Below are positions 1 through 9,873 of a DNA stretch of 64,000 nucleotides, in pieces. Under the pieces are notes generated by a model that saw nothing but the letters and a program-made list of their open reading frames with translations, ran no database searches and was not told the origin of the DNA. This stretch comes from Vibrio harveyi NBRC 15634 = ATCC 14126 = KCTC 12724 (lineage in GTDB: Bacteria > Pseudomonadota > Gammaproteobacteria > Enterobacterales > Vibrionaceae), in assembly GCF_001591145.1 (NCBI RefSeq), contig NZ_BCUF01000020.1, positions 28,315 to 92,314 on the forward strand, in the 5' to 3' direction. Position numbers and translations under genes: made by a program. Position 1 is the first letter of the stretch. Each line of letters begins with the position of its first letter.

Positions 1-1
1 G

Positions 2-1693
2 ATAGCACACCTACAACATTGTGCGGTGACGCTTTCCAACTCTAGTGGCGGAACCATCGCAGACAGCATGTGTTACGGATTAGAAGGCACTCCTTGTGAG
101 CAAGTCGCACAAGACATTGGCGAACTCATCTTCTATCAAGATGAAGTTTACAAGCTATTTCCTGAAGACCAAATGTTTCAGGACGCTGGCATTCAAGCGT
201 ATATCGGACTTCCTTTAAAAACACATACAGGTGAAGTGTTAGGCATCTTAGTGTCAACATTTACTCACTCCATCAGTGAAGCTGAAGCCGAAGAAATCAT
301 CTTCCATCACCGTTTTTATGCAAACATCATCATCCATAGTTTGCGAGAAAAGTGGATCAGTGAACGCTCAGACAAACTTCTCAACCAACTCAGTTACGAA
401 GTCTCTCATGACAATCTAACAGGGCTGCTCAATCGCAGTTGTTTAGCTGATACGTTGGAGACCTTAACTCAGCAGGCAACTCGCCCTTTTAGTCTTGCGT
501 ATCTAGATATCGACAACTTTAAATCCATCAATGACATCAACGGTAACTACATCGGTGACCAAATCATTAAGTTCACTGCAAATGCGATTCAACAAAGCTT
601 AACCTCGCCCAACAATGCGTTTCGAGTCGCAGGTGACGAGTTTGCTTTTATTACCTATGACGAAGATCCTGTTAGCGTCTGCCAAGAAATCCTCGATAAA
701 ATCGAAGCAGGCTATTCAGACAAATCCAATCGTATTTCTTTCACTGTCAGTATCGGGATCGCGAGAGCGCCTGTGCATATGCTAAATAGTGATGACTTAA
801 TACTGAATGCGAGCCTTGCGCTAAAAGACTGTAAAAAACGCCGAGATACCCGTATTCAACATTACGACACCCACTTAAGTGCACTTTACCATCGCCAGAC
901 ACAACTGATTGAAGCACTGCGTGAGCAGCTTCGTTTAAGCATTGATGAAAATGAAGAGCTTTATGTCGTAGTCCAGCCAATTGTTGACATCACCAGTGAC
1001 CGTTGGGACTACTTTGAAATCCTCGCGCGTTGGAACAGCAGCGTTTATGGCAACGTCTCGCCAGTGGAATTTATTGAAGCCGCCGAACAATCAGGGTTAA
1101 TCATTGAGCTAGGCGAGCGCATCGTGGAACTCGCCTGCCGCGCAAAACAAAACTTAGAACGACAACTGGGTTACACCGTCAAGCTTTCAATTAACTGTTC
1201 AGCTCATGAACTTATTGATTCTAATCGCTACATGAACTTCCTTACTCGGATTCTAGAAAAATACCATCACCAAGCTACAGACTTTGTTATCGAGCTTACA
1301 GAGACAGTCTTGCTGTCACAAAGTGGTCGAGAACAGATGGTATTGAATTCGTTACGCTATCTAGGCTTTAAGGTCGCATTAGATGATTTCGGCACAGGCT
1401 ACTCAAGCTTAAACTACATTCACAACTACCCTATCGATAGCATCAAAATCGACGCGACATTTGTACGCAACATGCTCTCAAATACGACGTCAGAACAAGT
1501 CGTTTTGCTGATCGCTCAACTGGCTCAGTTGCTTGAGGTTGATCTTATTGCTGAGGGGGTTGAGGATGACAGAGCCTTGCAAAAGCTCATTGAAATGGGT
1601 TGCCACCATATTCAAGGTTATTTTTATTCGAGACCACACAATGTTGACGAGCTAATTGGCATCATCAACGAAAAGCAGATGAAAAGCGCATAA
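2..1693 (+). CDS. GAF-GGDEF-EAL cyclic-di-GMP signalling protein (5' truncated)
   Basis: The frame is open to the window edge and residues before the first possible start (GTG at 26) already belong to a GAF-like fold, so the N-terminus lies outside. In order I see a GAF-like sensor (to about residue 115), a GGDEF domain whose signature reads VAGDEF instead of GGDEF, and an EAL domain. The EAL signature reads FEILARW, but the other catalytic motifs are present (SINCS, ELTET, DDFGTGYSSL, IKID, AEGVED, QGYFYSRP). Family knowledge: GGDEF makes and EAL degrades c-di-GMP. The intact EAL metal-site motifs suggest phosphodiesterase activity, while the AGDEF site may be active or regulatory. V. cholerae also has a GGDEF/EAL gene beside its shyA homologue. 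Confidence 0.9.
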   Translation: MAHLQHCAVTLSNSSGGTIADSMCYGLEGTPCEQVAQDIGELIFYQDEVYKLFPEDQMFQDAGIQAYIGLPLKTHTGEVLGILVSTFTHSISEAEAEEIIFHHRFYANIIIHSLREKWISERSDKLLNQLSYEVSHDNLTGLLNRSCLADTLETLTQQATRPFSLAYLDIDNFKSINDINGNYIGDQIIKFTANAIQQSLTSPNNAFRVAGDEFAFITYDEDPVSVCQEILDKIEAGYSDKSNRISFTVSIGIARAPVHMLNSDDLILNASLALKDCKKRRDTRIQHYDTHLSALYHRQTQLIEALREQLRLSIDENEELYVVVQPIVDITSDRWDYFEILARWNSSVYGNVSPVEFIEAAEQSGLIIELGERIVELACRAKQNLERQLGYTVKLSINCSAHELIDSNRYMNFLTRILEKYHHQATDFVIELTETVLLSQSGREQMVLNSLRYLGFKVALDDFGTGYSSLNYIHNYPIDSIKIDATFVRNMLSNTTSEQVVLLIAQLAQLLEVDLIAEGVEDDRALQKLIEMGCHHIQGYFYSRPHNVDELIGIINEKQMKSA

Positions 1694-1723
1694 AAAAAGA
1701 CCAAACAATGTTTGGTCTTTTTT
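1692..1723. terminator. Bidirectional rho-independent terminator
   Basis: A 12-bp perfect stem (arm AAAAGACCAAAC, loop AAT) is flanked by A-run and T-run, so it can end both the GGDEF/EAL gene and the convergent endopeptidase gene. Confidence 0.85.
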
Positions 1724-1728
1724 GTGAT

Positions 1729-3048
1729 TTATAAAACGGCTTGTTCTTTGTCTTTAAGCAGTTTGTCCATCTCGTCTCGAGTAGCAATAAAGCTCGCCAT
1801 TTCCTTTTTAGGCACAGAGCTTGCCATCGGGATCTTCGCTCGCATTGCATTAACAGGACGACCGTATTCGATCAATTCGTAGTGAAGGTGCGGACCTGTT
1901 ACACGTCCCGTTTTACCCGATAAGCCAATACGTTGACCACGAGAAACTTTCTGACCTTTCTTCACGAGGATCTTACTTAGGTGCAGATAGCGCGTCTTGT
2001 ACTTACTGCCGTGCTCAATCACTACGTAGTTACCCGCATATGGGTGTTTACGTGTCATAATAACCGTGCCATCCCCCGTTGCTTCTACTGGTGTACCGAT
2101 AGGCACAGCCCAGTCAGTACCGTTATGAGGTGCAACTCGACCCGTTACAGGATGAAGACGTTTCGGGTTAAAGCCTGAGCTGATACGCCAGCCTCGACTA
2201 ACAGGGTAACGTTGGAAGGCACGCTGTAGGCTCTCACCTTTCGCGTTATAGAATTGACCGTCGGTATGAAGATAAGCAGTCACTTCACGACCACGGTTGT
2301 AGATCTTAATTGCTTCGATTTCGTTCTTGCCAGTCGGCACGCCATCAATACTTTGAGAACGACGAACCACTTCGAACCGGTCACCTGCGCGTAAGTCTTT
2401 ACCGAAGTTAACCTGCTCTTTTAGTAGGTTCACCACTTGGCTGATTTCCGCTGAGCTCAAGCCCAAACGATTTGCTGATGACGAGAAACTACCATGAATC
2501 ACGCCAACTAAAGGTTCTTGATGCCAAACACCTGGGATTGAGATGTCCGAGAAATCGTAGCTGCCATCAGCATTACGACGATAAACGACTTTGTCGGCGA
2601 TAGAAAATTGAAGCTCCATCTTTTCCAATTCACCCGTCGACTCATCACGCCAAAAACGCAATGTGTTGCCGGGTTTTAAAGTATCAAGAGCAAGGAAGTT
2701 CAAATCCGTCTCCATCACTTTCATCAACGAACTGTAGCCGAAGCCCAGTTGGCTAAAAATGGAGCTTAGGTTGTCACCTGCTTGGATTTGGTATTCAAAA
2801 TTTGGGGGAGAGACAACTTCTGCTGTTGTCGCCTCAAGAATATTTTCTACAACTCGCGATTCAGGCAAGTTAAGGGCGATGGTTTTAGTAAGGGAAGACT
2901 CTTTGAGAGAGTTGGAAACACCAATCGCAACTAATACTGGCAAGGAGTACAACAGTAGCGCTTTACGACTTGTCAGATTCGGCAACCGTCTTGTTGTAAT
3001 TTCATTTGTAGACACGGGAATTACTATCTCCTTTATAACAAGGCTCAT
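1729..3048 (-). CDS. shyA: M23 family murein DD-endopeptidase, ShyA-like
   Basis: This is a periplasmic zinc endopeptidase that cuts peptidoglycan crosslinks during cell elongation. I see a membrane anchor (about residues 28-46), a LysM/OapA-like domain (about 84-135), a middle domain, and a C-terminal LytM/M23 domain. Zn ligands are H308 and D312 (PHNGTD) and H389 of GPHLHYE, with catalytic H356 and H387, so the site looks complete. Length is close to V. cholerae ShyA (about 430 residues), which also sits beside a GGDEF/EAL gene on chromosome 2. The start is uncertain: a GTG at codon 12 (3015) has AAGGAG upstream and would give about 428 residues. ShyB/ShyC-type paralogues cannot be excluded. 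Confidence 0.85.
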   Translation of the reverse strand: MSLVIKEIVIPVSTNEITTRRLPNLTSRKALLLYSLPVLVAIGVSNSLKESSLTKTIALNLPESRVVENILEATTAEVVSPPNFEYQIQAGDNLSSIFSQLGFGYSSLMKVMETDLNFLALDTLKPGNTLRFWRDESTGELEKMELQFSIADKVVYRRNADGSYDFSDISIPGVWHQEPLVGVIHGSFSSSANRLGLSSAEISQVVNLLKEQVNFGKDLRAGDRFEVVRRSQSIDGVPTGKNEIEAIKIYNRGREVTAYLHTDGQFYNAKGESLQRAFQRYPVSRGWRISSGFNPKRLHPVTGRVAPHNGTDWAVPIGTPVEATGDGTVIMTRKHPYAGNYVVIEHGSKYKTRYLHLSKILVKKGQKVSRGQRIGLSGKTGRVTGPHLHYELIEYGRPVNAMRAKIPMASSVPKKEMASFIATRDEMDKLLKDKEQAVL

Positions 3049-3138
3049 AGCTTATGCATTCCCGCATAAGAAATCACTATGAAATTACGAGATCTAGCGC
3101 AGAAAACACTTATTTTTTACAGAAGACAAAAAAATTCA

Positions 3139-3768
3139 TTACTGTTGCATATGTAAGTTATTACCTACACGTTTAAGAGTGGTTGTAATCAATTGATTTG
3201 GTTGTTCTGCCATCGCTTGATCTTCTCCATGTTGAAGATATGAAAGCGAAATTTGTGTATCGCTGTTCCATTTCAATGAAGACATCTTGATTCGATCACC
3301 AATGAAAACGCTGTTAAGCAATACAACACGGCTTGGTACAGCATCAAACTTAAATAAACCGATGTAGTAAAACGCCCCAGAACCTTGTGTTGTCACGATC
3401 ACAGGAGCCACAATCCAAGGGGTCTCACTTACGTTACGCTGCGCAATAAACTCGGTAGGTACCAGTACCTCGCCTTTTGTTGCACCAGCATCATACTGAC
3501 CTTTTAAAAAACCATGCTCTTTATCCCACTCATCAAGAAAAGTCACCGCACCCTGCTCTGGAACTTGAACAGTCCACGGATTTCGTGACTGAATACCCAG
3601 TACTTCCGCTACGATTGAATTAGATTGTGCCTGCGCTTGAGGAAACTTTGCCATGATCTCATCATCAGAAAGGCTAAACCGGTAAATGCCCGCAATAATA
3701 ACCACAGCTAACAGTACGATTGGGATCAGGAGAATGAGGGGAATAGGTAGGATTCTCTTACGAGTCAT
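3139..3768 (-). CDS. Single-pass membrane-anchored protein of unknown function
   Basis: 209 residues with one N-terminal transmembrane helix (about 9-29, rich in I/L/V after the basic start MTRKR) and a soluble remainder predicted to face the periplasm. I recognise no family motif. It lies upstream of the endopeptidase gene on the same strand with a 90-bp gap and no terminator visible between them, so co-transcription is possible. The start is followed directly by a classic inner-membrane signal anchor, which supports it. Confidence 0.7.
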   Translation of the reverse strand: MTRKRILPIPLILLIPIVLLAVVIIAGIYRFSLSDDEIMAKFPQAQAQSNSIVAEVLGIQSRNPWTVQVPEQGAVTFLDEWDKEHGFLKGQYDAGATKGEVLVPTEFIAQRNVSETPWIVAPVIVTTQGSGAFYYIGLFKFDAVPSRVVLLNSVFIGDRIKMSSLKWNSDTQISLSYLQHGEDQAMAEQPNQLITTTLKRVGNNLHMQQ

Positions 3769-3917
3769 GAAGACTTCCTTGTGTTCTTGTTCTCTGAATT
3801 ATGTTCGGAGTATATACCATTTATAGAGCGAAGACCGCTCTGCCTATCCGTTCATTTTGACTCAAGTGTTTCAAAATTAAACTAAACTGTTTGGTGGGCA
3901 ACCAATAGGTAATAACG

Positions 3918-4319
3918 ATGACAAAAATCACCCACACATGCGAGTGTGCCTGTGGCTTAGTCCAACTGCGTTGCACGGCGGAGCCCATTCGCACTTCTAT
4001 TTGCCACTGTTTCGAATGTCAAAAGCGCACGGGGAGTGTGTTTGGTGTTCAAGCTCGTTTTCACAAAGGCCAAGTAATATTAGATGGCGATACCACCAGT
4101 TATACTCGTATCGCCGATTCAGGAAATCAAGTGCATTACGAATTTTGCCCGGCATGCGGTACAACAATGCGCTTACTGCTTTCAGACGCCCCAGACTACG
4201 TGGTGATCCCAATGGGATTGTTTAACAATAAAGAGTTTCCACAACCCACTATTTCCATTTATGAGCAAAGAAAACAGGGATGGGTCAGCTTTGATTGCAC
4301 CATGGAACACGTTAGATAA
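3918..4319 (+). CDS. GFA/CENP-V family zinc-binding protein
   Basis: 133 residues with the full GFA zinc pattern: CECACG near the start, CHCFECQKRTGS around residue 33, and FCPACGTT near residue 77. Family knowledge: the fold was named for glutathione-dependent formaldehyde-activating enzyme, but most members have no assigned substrate. It stands alone between the divergent membrane-anchored gene and the downstream DUF1275 gene. No regulator is adjacent. Confidence 0.85.
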   Translation: MTKITHTCECACGLVQLRCTAEPIRTSICHCFECQKRTGSVFGVQARFHKGQVILDGDTTSYTRIADSGNQVHYEFCPACGTTMRLLLSDAPDYVVIPMGLFNNKEFPQPTISIYEQRKQGWVSFDCTMEHVR

Positions 4320-4476
4320 ATATTTGTTATGCAGAATTTGAACTCTCTCAACATTTGAGTTTGCTCAACAATAGTTGAGACTTTATTGAGAATGATCAAC
4401 CAAGTAATCGCGTAAGTACTTTCGTTCCGCGCCACGAGCGCTATAATCTGCTCCTAACATTTGGTGAGGCTTTATT

Positions 4477-5148
4477 GTGATTTCCAGACTTCCTCGTTGG
4501 GTGGAATATGGCGCTTTTCTGCTTGCTCTTCTCGCAGGTTGCGTCAATGCCGTGGGTCTTCTCGGCTTTCAACATCAAGCGATAACGCATCTTTCCGGAA
4601 CCGTAACTCAGCTAGGGAACAGCTTGCTAACAGGTGTGGATACAACCATTCACCTGCTCCTTATTGTATTTAGCTTTTTGATTGGCTCTGCATTTAGTGG
4701 ATTCTTTATCGAAAGCAGCGCGCTCAAGCTTGGTCGTCGCTATGGTGTAGCTCTTTGCATAGAGGGTAGCCTGCTGTTGCTCAGCTTGGGCTTTCTGGTA
4801 CAGGGTAATGTTTATGGTCAATACCTTGCCTCTGCCGCTTGCGGCTTACAAAATGCGATGATCACAACATTCAGCGGAGCTGTCGTCCGAACCACTCACA
4901 TGACCGGTATTATTACTGACCTCGGTATTATGATTGGAGAGAGCTTGCGAGGACGTCAGTTTGACCGACGTAAAGCCAAGCTGTTTATCTTTATCTTCCT
5001 TGGCTTCTTATTAGGCGGTACAGCTGGTGCAGGTTTATTTAACGTTTACGAGCTGTACGCATTAGCCTTCCCGGCTCTGTTAGCTTTTATAATTGCCATT
5101 GCATATTGGAGTTACCTCTACTTGCAGAGCCGCAACCAAACCGTCTAG
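4477..5148 (+). CDS. YoaK/DUF1275 family membrane protein
   Basis: 223 residues, about six hydrophobic helices, with the family's N-terminal pattern (GCVNAVGLLGF followed by THLSGTVTQLG). The start is GTG, with TGGTGAGG about eight bases upstream. Family function is unknown; members are inner-membrane proteins sometimes described as transporter-like. It is monocistronic, with a hairpin directly after the stop. Confidence 0.8.
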   Translation: MISRLPRWVEYGAFLLALLAGCVNAVGLLGFQHQAITHLSGTVTQLGNSLLTGVDTTIHLLLIVFSFLIGSAFSGFFIESSALKLGRRYGVALCIEGSLLLLSLGFLVQGNVYGQYLASAACGLQNAMITTFSGAVVRTTHMTGIITDLGIMIGESLRGRQFDRRKAKLFIFIFLGFLLGGTAGAGLFNVYELYALAFPALLAFIIAIAYWSYLYLQSRNQTV

Positions 5149-5156
5149 TTTTTAAT

Positions 5157-5190
5157 GACGGTTTAAGCATTCGACTTAAACCGTCTTATC
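5157..5190 (+). terminator. Rho-independent terminator after the DUF1275 gene
   Basis: An 11-bp perfect stem (arm GACGGTTTAAG, 7-nt loop) starts nine bases after the stop codon. The T tract is weak (TTATCTCT), so efficiency is uncertain. Confidence 0.6.
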
Positions 5191-5557
5191 TCTCTTGTCA
5201 CTCGGTTAGCCTATAAACCCTATCTACTGGCAGAAAACGCTGTCATTGGCTTGAGATCCCAATCACATTTGCTAGGCTTTTTATTGCTCTAGTCACACTG
5301 TACCCCTTAACACTCTGCACTGAGCAGCTTACGTGCTACAATTTTCTAACACGAGCAACAAATTCATATACAAGATTCTAGGTTTAGTACTTTTAGCCGA
5401 AAAAACGGCTGAATAACTAGATGTATTTAATGAATAGTATTGCAATGGATGCAGTTTGCGGGTAATCTCCGCACACTGTGATTAAATACGGATGTTTAGT
5501 GAATATTTATGTCATGGAATATGGCGAGTATTGACTAGTAGTAACACGAGACAAACA
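5191..5557 (+). promoter_or_regulatory. Leader region of the YjiH-type gene with two small hairpins
   Basis: This 367-bp gap holds no ORF I trust. I see a hairpin AGCCG-A6-CGGCT at 5395-5410 and another, TGCGG/CCGCA, at about 5457-5471. Neither has a T-run, and neither matches a riboswitch I know. They may belong to a 5' UTR of the following gene. Confidence 0.3.
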
Positions 5558-6922
5558 ATGCATAACAACACTAATGCTGCTGAAGCGCCTAAGGGCAACT
5601 TTTGGATGTTCTTCATCCCATCCCTAATCGGTCTTCTACTTTTCATGGCACCAATCTCTTACGATGGTGGTCTGACAATCCCTGTCGCGGTAATGGCAAA
5701 AGTCATTCCTGCAGTTCTTGGCGATACTTTAATTGCTATCGTAACCGCTATTGTTGCTTTCATGGCGCTAGCTTCTGTTCTTTGCAAAATTTTCAAGCCA
5801 GCAGCAATCCTACGTAACGGTTTCTTGAACGGTCTATTTAATCCGTCTCCACTTTGGTTATTGGTTCGCCTAATTGGTGGTGCAGCGGTGCTGATGACGT
5901 TCTTCCAAGTGGGTCCAAAAGCAATTTGGGAAGAAAACACAGGCGGTCTTGTTCTTACAGGTCTGCTACCAACGCTATTCGCGGTATTTATTTTCGCAGG
6001 TCTATTGCTGCCTTTATTACTTAACTTTGGTCTATTAGAACTGTTCGGAGCCCTACTAAGTAAAGTAATGCGCCCAGTCTTCAACTTGCCAGGTCGTAGC
6101 GCGATCGACTGTATGGCTTCTTGGTTGGGTGATGGTAGTGTGGGTATCCTACTAACCAGTAAACAATACGAAAACAACTTCTACACTCAACGTGAAGCTG
6201 CGGTTGTAGGTACGACTTTCTCAGCAGTATCGATTACCTTTAGTTTGGTTGTCCTTGCTCAGGTTCAACTAGAGCACCTATTCCTGCCTTTCTACGGCGC
6301 AATCTGTCTAGCTGGCGTTATTGCAGCAATTATCATCCCTCGCCTACCACCATTGAGCCTAAAGAAAGACCGTTACATGGATGGCAGCGAACCGAAAAAA
6401 GATGCGGACGCAGTACCTGCTGGTCACACGACTTTTTCTTGGGGTATGGATCTTGCGCTAAAACGCGCTGGTCAAGTGACTTCTGTACAGTCGGTATTTA
6501 AAGAAGGCGTACATAACGCAATCGACATGGTGTTTGGCGTACTTCCTGTGGTTATGGGCCTTGGTACCGTGGCATTAATCATTGCAGAATACACGTCTGT
6601 ATTTGAGATCCTAGGTCAACCATTTATCCCTTACCTAGAGTTGCTACAAATCCCTGAGGCAGCAGCAGCGTCTCAAACTATCGTTGTTGGTTTTGCAGAT
6701 ATGTTTATCCCAGCAATCCTAGCGGCATCTATCGATAACGAAATGACTCGCTTTGTAATTGCAGCAATGTCAGTAACTCAGCTTATCTACATGTCAGAAG
6801 TGGGCGCTCTGCTTCTAGGTAGTAAGATTCCAGTGAACATCGTAGAACTGTTCGTAATCTTCATTCTACGCACGCTGATTACGCTACCAGTCATTGCAGG
6901 TGTAGCTCATCTTATTTTCTAA
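5558..6922 (+). CDS. YjiH family (nucleoside-recognition/Gate domain) membrane protein
   Basis: 454 residues from ATG 5558, with about ten transmembrane helices. The upstream in-frame ATG at 5492 would add 22 residues of non-hydrophobic, non-conserved-looking sequence, so I prefer 5558. YjiH members carry Gate domains (nucleoside recognition) and are predicted transporters of unknown substrate. Gene context gives no clue to the substrate, since it is monocistronic between two terminators. Confidence 0.8.
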   Translation: MHNNTNAAEAPKGNFWMFFIPSLIGLLLFMAPISYDGGLTIPVAVMAKVIPAVLGDTLIAIVTAIVAFMALASVLCKIFKPAAILRNGFLNGLFNPSPLWLLVRLIGGAAVLMTFFQVGPKAIWEENTGGLVLTGLLPTLFAVFIFAGLLLPLLLNFGLLELFGALLSKVMRPVFNLPGRSAIDCMASWLGDGSVGILLTSKQYENNFYTQREAAVVGTTFSAVSITFSLVVLAQVQLEHLFLPFYGAICLAGVIAAIIIPRLPPLSLKKDRYMDGSEPKKDADAVPAGHTTFSWGMDLALKRAGQVTSVQSVFKEGVHNAIDMVFGVLPVVMGLGTVALIIAEYTSVFEILGQPFIPYLELLQIPEAAAASQTIVVGFADMFIPAILAASIDNEMTRFVIAAMSVTQLIYMSEVGALLLGSKIPVNIVELFVIFILRTLITLPVIAGVAHLIF

Positions 6923-6938
6923 ATTTGATGCAATTAAT

Positions 6939-6968
6939 AAAGGCTCCGCTCTGTCGGGGCCTTTTTTG
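6939..6968 (+). terminator. Rho-independent terminator after the YjiH-type gene
   Basis: A stem of AAAGGCTCCG pairing with CGGGGCCTTT (one G-T pair) is followed by a six-T run. Confidence 0.85.
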
Positions 6969-7390
6969 TATTTGTAACATCAGTTTGTTTTCTTAGCTCA
7001 TATTTACCATATTCTTTGGTTCTACCCTCGCTTTCTTTACGTCTCATTTTTGATACATAACTTATAAATATCATTTCAAATTCATCTATTTAAATTAGTT
7101 AGACACCCAAGATAAGACTTGTTTCTATAAGGCTCAGTGATACCATTCTTATGTTTTTAACAGTTTAATGACGAAGTCCAACAATTCAGATCAAAGTCAC
7201 AACTTTTAAATTCATCTAGGCTTTTTATCCCGTTTCGACAATAAAAGCCGTAAATAGCCTTCAGGTTTCTGATAAATCTGTCGATAAACAAAATAACAAA
7301 CACAATTCTGTGTTCACATCTGCCGAAATCACCCAGGGAAGAAGAGGTGAAAGCAGAGTAAACCAGCCGGGAGACTCGAGAGGGAAAAGT
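6969..7390 (+). promoter_or_regulatory. AT-rich upstream region of the chemoreceptor gene
   Basis: 422 bp without a supported gene. GTCGATAA at 7280-7287 resembles a flagellar sigma-28 minus-10 (GCCGATAA), but I see no TAAA at the right distance, so I do not call a promoter. A purine-rich stretch just before the gene supplies the ribosome binding site. Confidence 0.25.
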
Positions 7391-9262
7391 ATGAAATTCA
7401 GACATAAGGTTGTAACTGCCTCTTCTATTTTACTGCTTGTTACTGTGGCATTGCTGTCGACACAACAGGTTATGACTATCCGTTCGCAGATCGAAGAAAA
7501 CATTGATACGAGTGTGAACGAAATTCTCTCCAGTGTGGGGAACACTGTAGAGTCCGAAATGAACGCGAAGAAAGATCTTGCTCAATCGATGACCGAGATC
7601 TTGGAAATTAATCCAAGCGATCACGATTACGTAAAAGATGTACTAGAAAAGCCAATGCCAAAATCAAGCTTCTTGGCAATCGGGTACGCATACGACCACG
7701 ATGGTTCCTTAATCGAAAACGATGACGGCTGGGAAGCTGGTGCCGACTATGATCCTCGTGTTCGCCCTTGGTTTGTCTCTGCAAAAGCACAGGGCAAACT
7801 TATCGTCACTGACCCTTATGTTGATGTCTCTTCTAAGAAGGTCATTATTTCTATCGGTACGCCAGTTCGCGAAGCCGGTCGATTCCTAGCAGCGATGTTC
7901 TACGATATGGAGCTGACCACCCTTTCTGACTTGGTAAACCAAGTCAATCTATTTGATGCCGGCTACCTCTTCCTCGTTACTGCAGACGGCACGACGATTG
8001 CTCACCCAGAAGCGAAATACAATGGTGAGAAGCTATCGAGCTACTTGCCACAAGTCGAGATCAAACCTGGCGCTCAACACATTGAGATTAACGGCAACAA
8101 ATACATGGCGAGCCTGTCGCACATTGCGGGTGAAAATTGGTATGTAGGCGCGCTTGTCGACGAAAGCATTGCGTATTCTGCAGTAGGTAAGCTGCGTAAT
8201 AGTGCAATCATCTACTCATTGATTGCCGTGATTGCCTCTATCATCGCACTGACTATCCTTATCCGTACCTTGATGCGCCCTCTTGATGAGCTAAACACAG
8301 CAATCCAAGCCGTCGCATCAGGCAAAGGCGATTTAACGCAGCGTTTGGACACCAATACCGATCAAGAATTCTCTGAACTAGCAAAAGGTTTCAATACCTT
8401 TATGGAGAACTTGCAGCACCAGATCATCGAATCGAAGAGTATCTCTGATCAGATCCTCAGCGGAACGCAAATTACTGCTGAAGGTGCACGTGACTCTGCG
8501 TCTGCGATTCAGACTCAACTTCAAGAGCTAGAGCAACTTGCAACAGCTATGCACGAAATGTCAGTAACGGCAACCGAAGTAGCTAACAACGCGCAAGGCG
8601 CAGCAAGTGCAGCGAAAGAAGCGGATGAAGCGACCATGCAAGGCTCCTCTATCGTAAATGAGTCGACAGAAACGATTAACCTACTTTCTGACAGCATCGA
8701 TCAAGCGGTTGAAGAAGTTCAAGGTTTAGAGTCTGCGACAGCTAACATTGAGACTATTCTTAAAGTTATCAACGATATTGCAGACCAAACGAACCTACTT
8801 GCACTGAATGCGGCAATCGAAGCGGCGCGTGCAGGTGAATCTGGTCGTGGCTTCGCAGTGGTAGCCGATGAAGTACGTACTCTTGCACAACGTACTCAAG
8901 AGTCTACGACCGAAATTCGCAGCATGATTGAGCAATTGCAATCAGGCGCATCTTCTGTTGCAAGCGCAATGCACCAAAGCAAAGGCAGCGCAGTAGAAGC
9001 GGTAGAAAAAGCAGGACACGCAAATGACGCTCTGCAACGCATCCGCGATGCGATTCAACGTATCTCGGATATGAACTTGCAGATTGCTTCGGCAGCTGAA
9101 GAGCAAAGCTTGGTAGCAGAAGAGATCAACAACAACACGGTCAACATCAAAGATCTATCGACTCAAGTTGCTGACTCTGCAAACCGCACCAACGATGCAA
9201 TGCAAGCGCAGAATGAAGACGTTCGTAAACAAGACGAAATCCTTAACCGCTTTACGGTGTAA
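7391..9262 (+). CDS. Methyl-accepting chemotaxis protein with dCache ligand domain
   Basis: 623 residues from ATG 7391, preceded by GAGAGGG. An in-frame start 27 codons earlier would only add a polar, non-signal leader. Order: TM1 (about 7-27), periplasmic dCache domain, TM2 (about 270-292), HAMP, then the MCP signalling hairpin with the conserved tip ([20 protein letters not shown]). The Cache domain carries YDPRVRPWF and a downstream PYVD, resembling the amino-acid-binding dCache motif, so an amino-acid attractant is a reasonable guess. The protein spans the inner membrane and signals through CheW/CheA. Confidence 0.92.
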   Translation: MKFRHKVVTASSILLLVTVALLSTQQVMTIRSQIEENIDTSVNEILSSVGNTVESEMNAKKDLAQSMTEILEINPSDHDYVKDVLEKPMPKSSFLAIGYAYDHDGSLIENDDGWEAGADYDPRVRPWFVSAKAQGKLIVTDPYVDVSSKKVIISIGTPVREAGRFLAAMFYDMELTTLSDLVNQVNLFDAGYLFLVTADGTTIAHPEAKYNGEKLSSYLPQVEIKPGAQHIEINGNKYMASLSHIAGENWYVGALVDESIAYSAVGKLRNSAIIYSLIAVIASIIALTILIRTLMRPLDELNTAIQAVASGKGDLTQRLDTNTDQEFSELAKGFNTFMENLQHQIIESKSISDQILSGTQITAEGARDSASAIQTQLQELEQLATAMHEMSVTATEVANNAQGAASAAKEADEATMQGSSIVNESTETINLLSDSIDQAVEEVQGLESATANIETILKVINDIADQTNLLALNAAIEAARAGESGRGFAVVADEVRTLAQRTQESTTEIRSMIEQLQSGASSVASAMHQSKGSAVEAVEKAGHANDALQRIRDAIQRISDMNLQIASAAEEQSLVAEEINNNTVNIKDLSTQVADSANRTNDAMQAQNEDVRKQDEILNRFTV

Positions 9263-9285
9263 CACTTCTCTTACTTACAAATGCA

Positions 9286-9317
9286 AAACAGCGAGCACAG
9301 TGCTCGCTGTTTTTTTA
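9286..9317. terminator. Bidirectional rho-independent terminator
   Basis: A perfect stem (arm AAAACAGCGAGCA, loop CAG) has T-runs in both directions. It separates the chemoreceptor gene from the convergent His-rich gene. Confidence 0.9.
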
Positions 9318-9321
9318 TCGA

Positions 9322-9630
9322 TTACAACACCACATGAACATAACGATCTTTTGAACGCTTGTAATAGTGCTCATCCACCTTCAGGTAGGTAAAGTTCCCG
9401 ATCTGGATATACGTACTGCGCGGTGGAATACGCTTGTAGTGATAATAATAATGTTTTGGTCGTTTGTGCTTCACCACGACGACCTTTTTATGCTTGTGTT
9501 TATGTTTATGTTTATGGTGATGATGACCGTGTTTATTATGATGATGCTTTGGATGCGCGGAAACATCAGCGCTGAACACTCCTAACGAAAGCATCATTCC
9601 AATCATGGTAAGAGAAAGTCGCTTCGACAC
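9322..9630 (-). CDS. Small secreted histidine/lysine-rich protein
   Basis: 102 residues. A signal peptide (about 1-25, ending ADVSA) is followed by a His-rich run (KHHHNKHGHHHH), then alternating HK repeats, KVVVVKHKRPKHYYYHY, and a C-terminal segment with scattered Tyr. Seventeen or more His suggest metal binding in the periplasm, but this is an inference from composition. I recognise no enzyme motif. The repeated codons create open antisense frames that are not genes. Confidence 0.7.
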   Translation of the reverse strand: MSKRLSLTMIGMMLSLGVFSADVSAHPKHHHNKHGHHHHKHKHKHKHKKVVVVKHKRPKHYYYHYKRIPPRSTYIQIGNFTYLKVDEHYYKRSKDRYVHVVL

Positions 9631-9796
9631 TCAATTCCCCTTTTCTTAATAACTTGGGCGTTATGATAAAAAGAGATGCAATCGCTCTTGTCAGGCGCTA
9701 GCGAGACAATTTCATCCCATGGTCAAATATCATCACGATTTATCAAGCCAAGGCCAATCCGATAAGAGCTACAGATGTATCACTCGCCAAAAGGCA

Positions 9797-9836
9797 TAAA
9801 AAAGCCGTTTACCCCACGAGGCAAACGGCTTTTTAA
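9797..9836 (-). terminator. Rho-independent terminator of the aromatic permease gene
   Basis: A stem AAAAGCCGTTT/AAACGGCTTTT with a 13-nt interior region and A/T runs on both sides lies 38 bp beyond the permease stop codon on the minus strand. Confidence 0.8.
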
Positions 9837-9873
9837 AATTTGAGTCGCTTAAGCGTCAATCAATCAGTGGATA

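Noticed and set aside
7310..7390. Possible c-di-GMP (GEMM) riboswitch before the first chemoreceptor gene
   Set aside because: The purine-rich leader suggested it, but the conserved GEMM core and tetraloop/receptor elements cannot be found.
9367..9585. Plus-strand ORF rich in Met/Phe/Val opposite the His-rich gene
   Set aside because: It is the antisense of His/Lys codon runs and lacks an SD.
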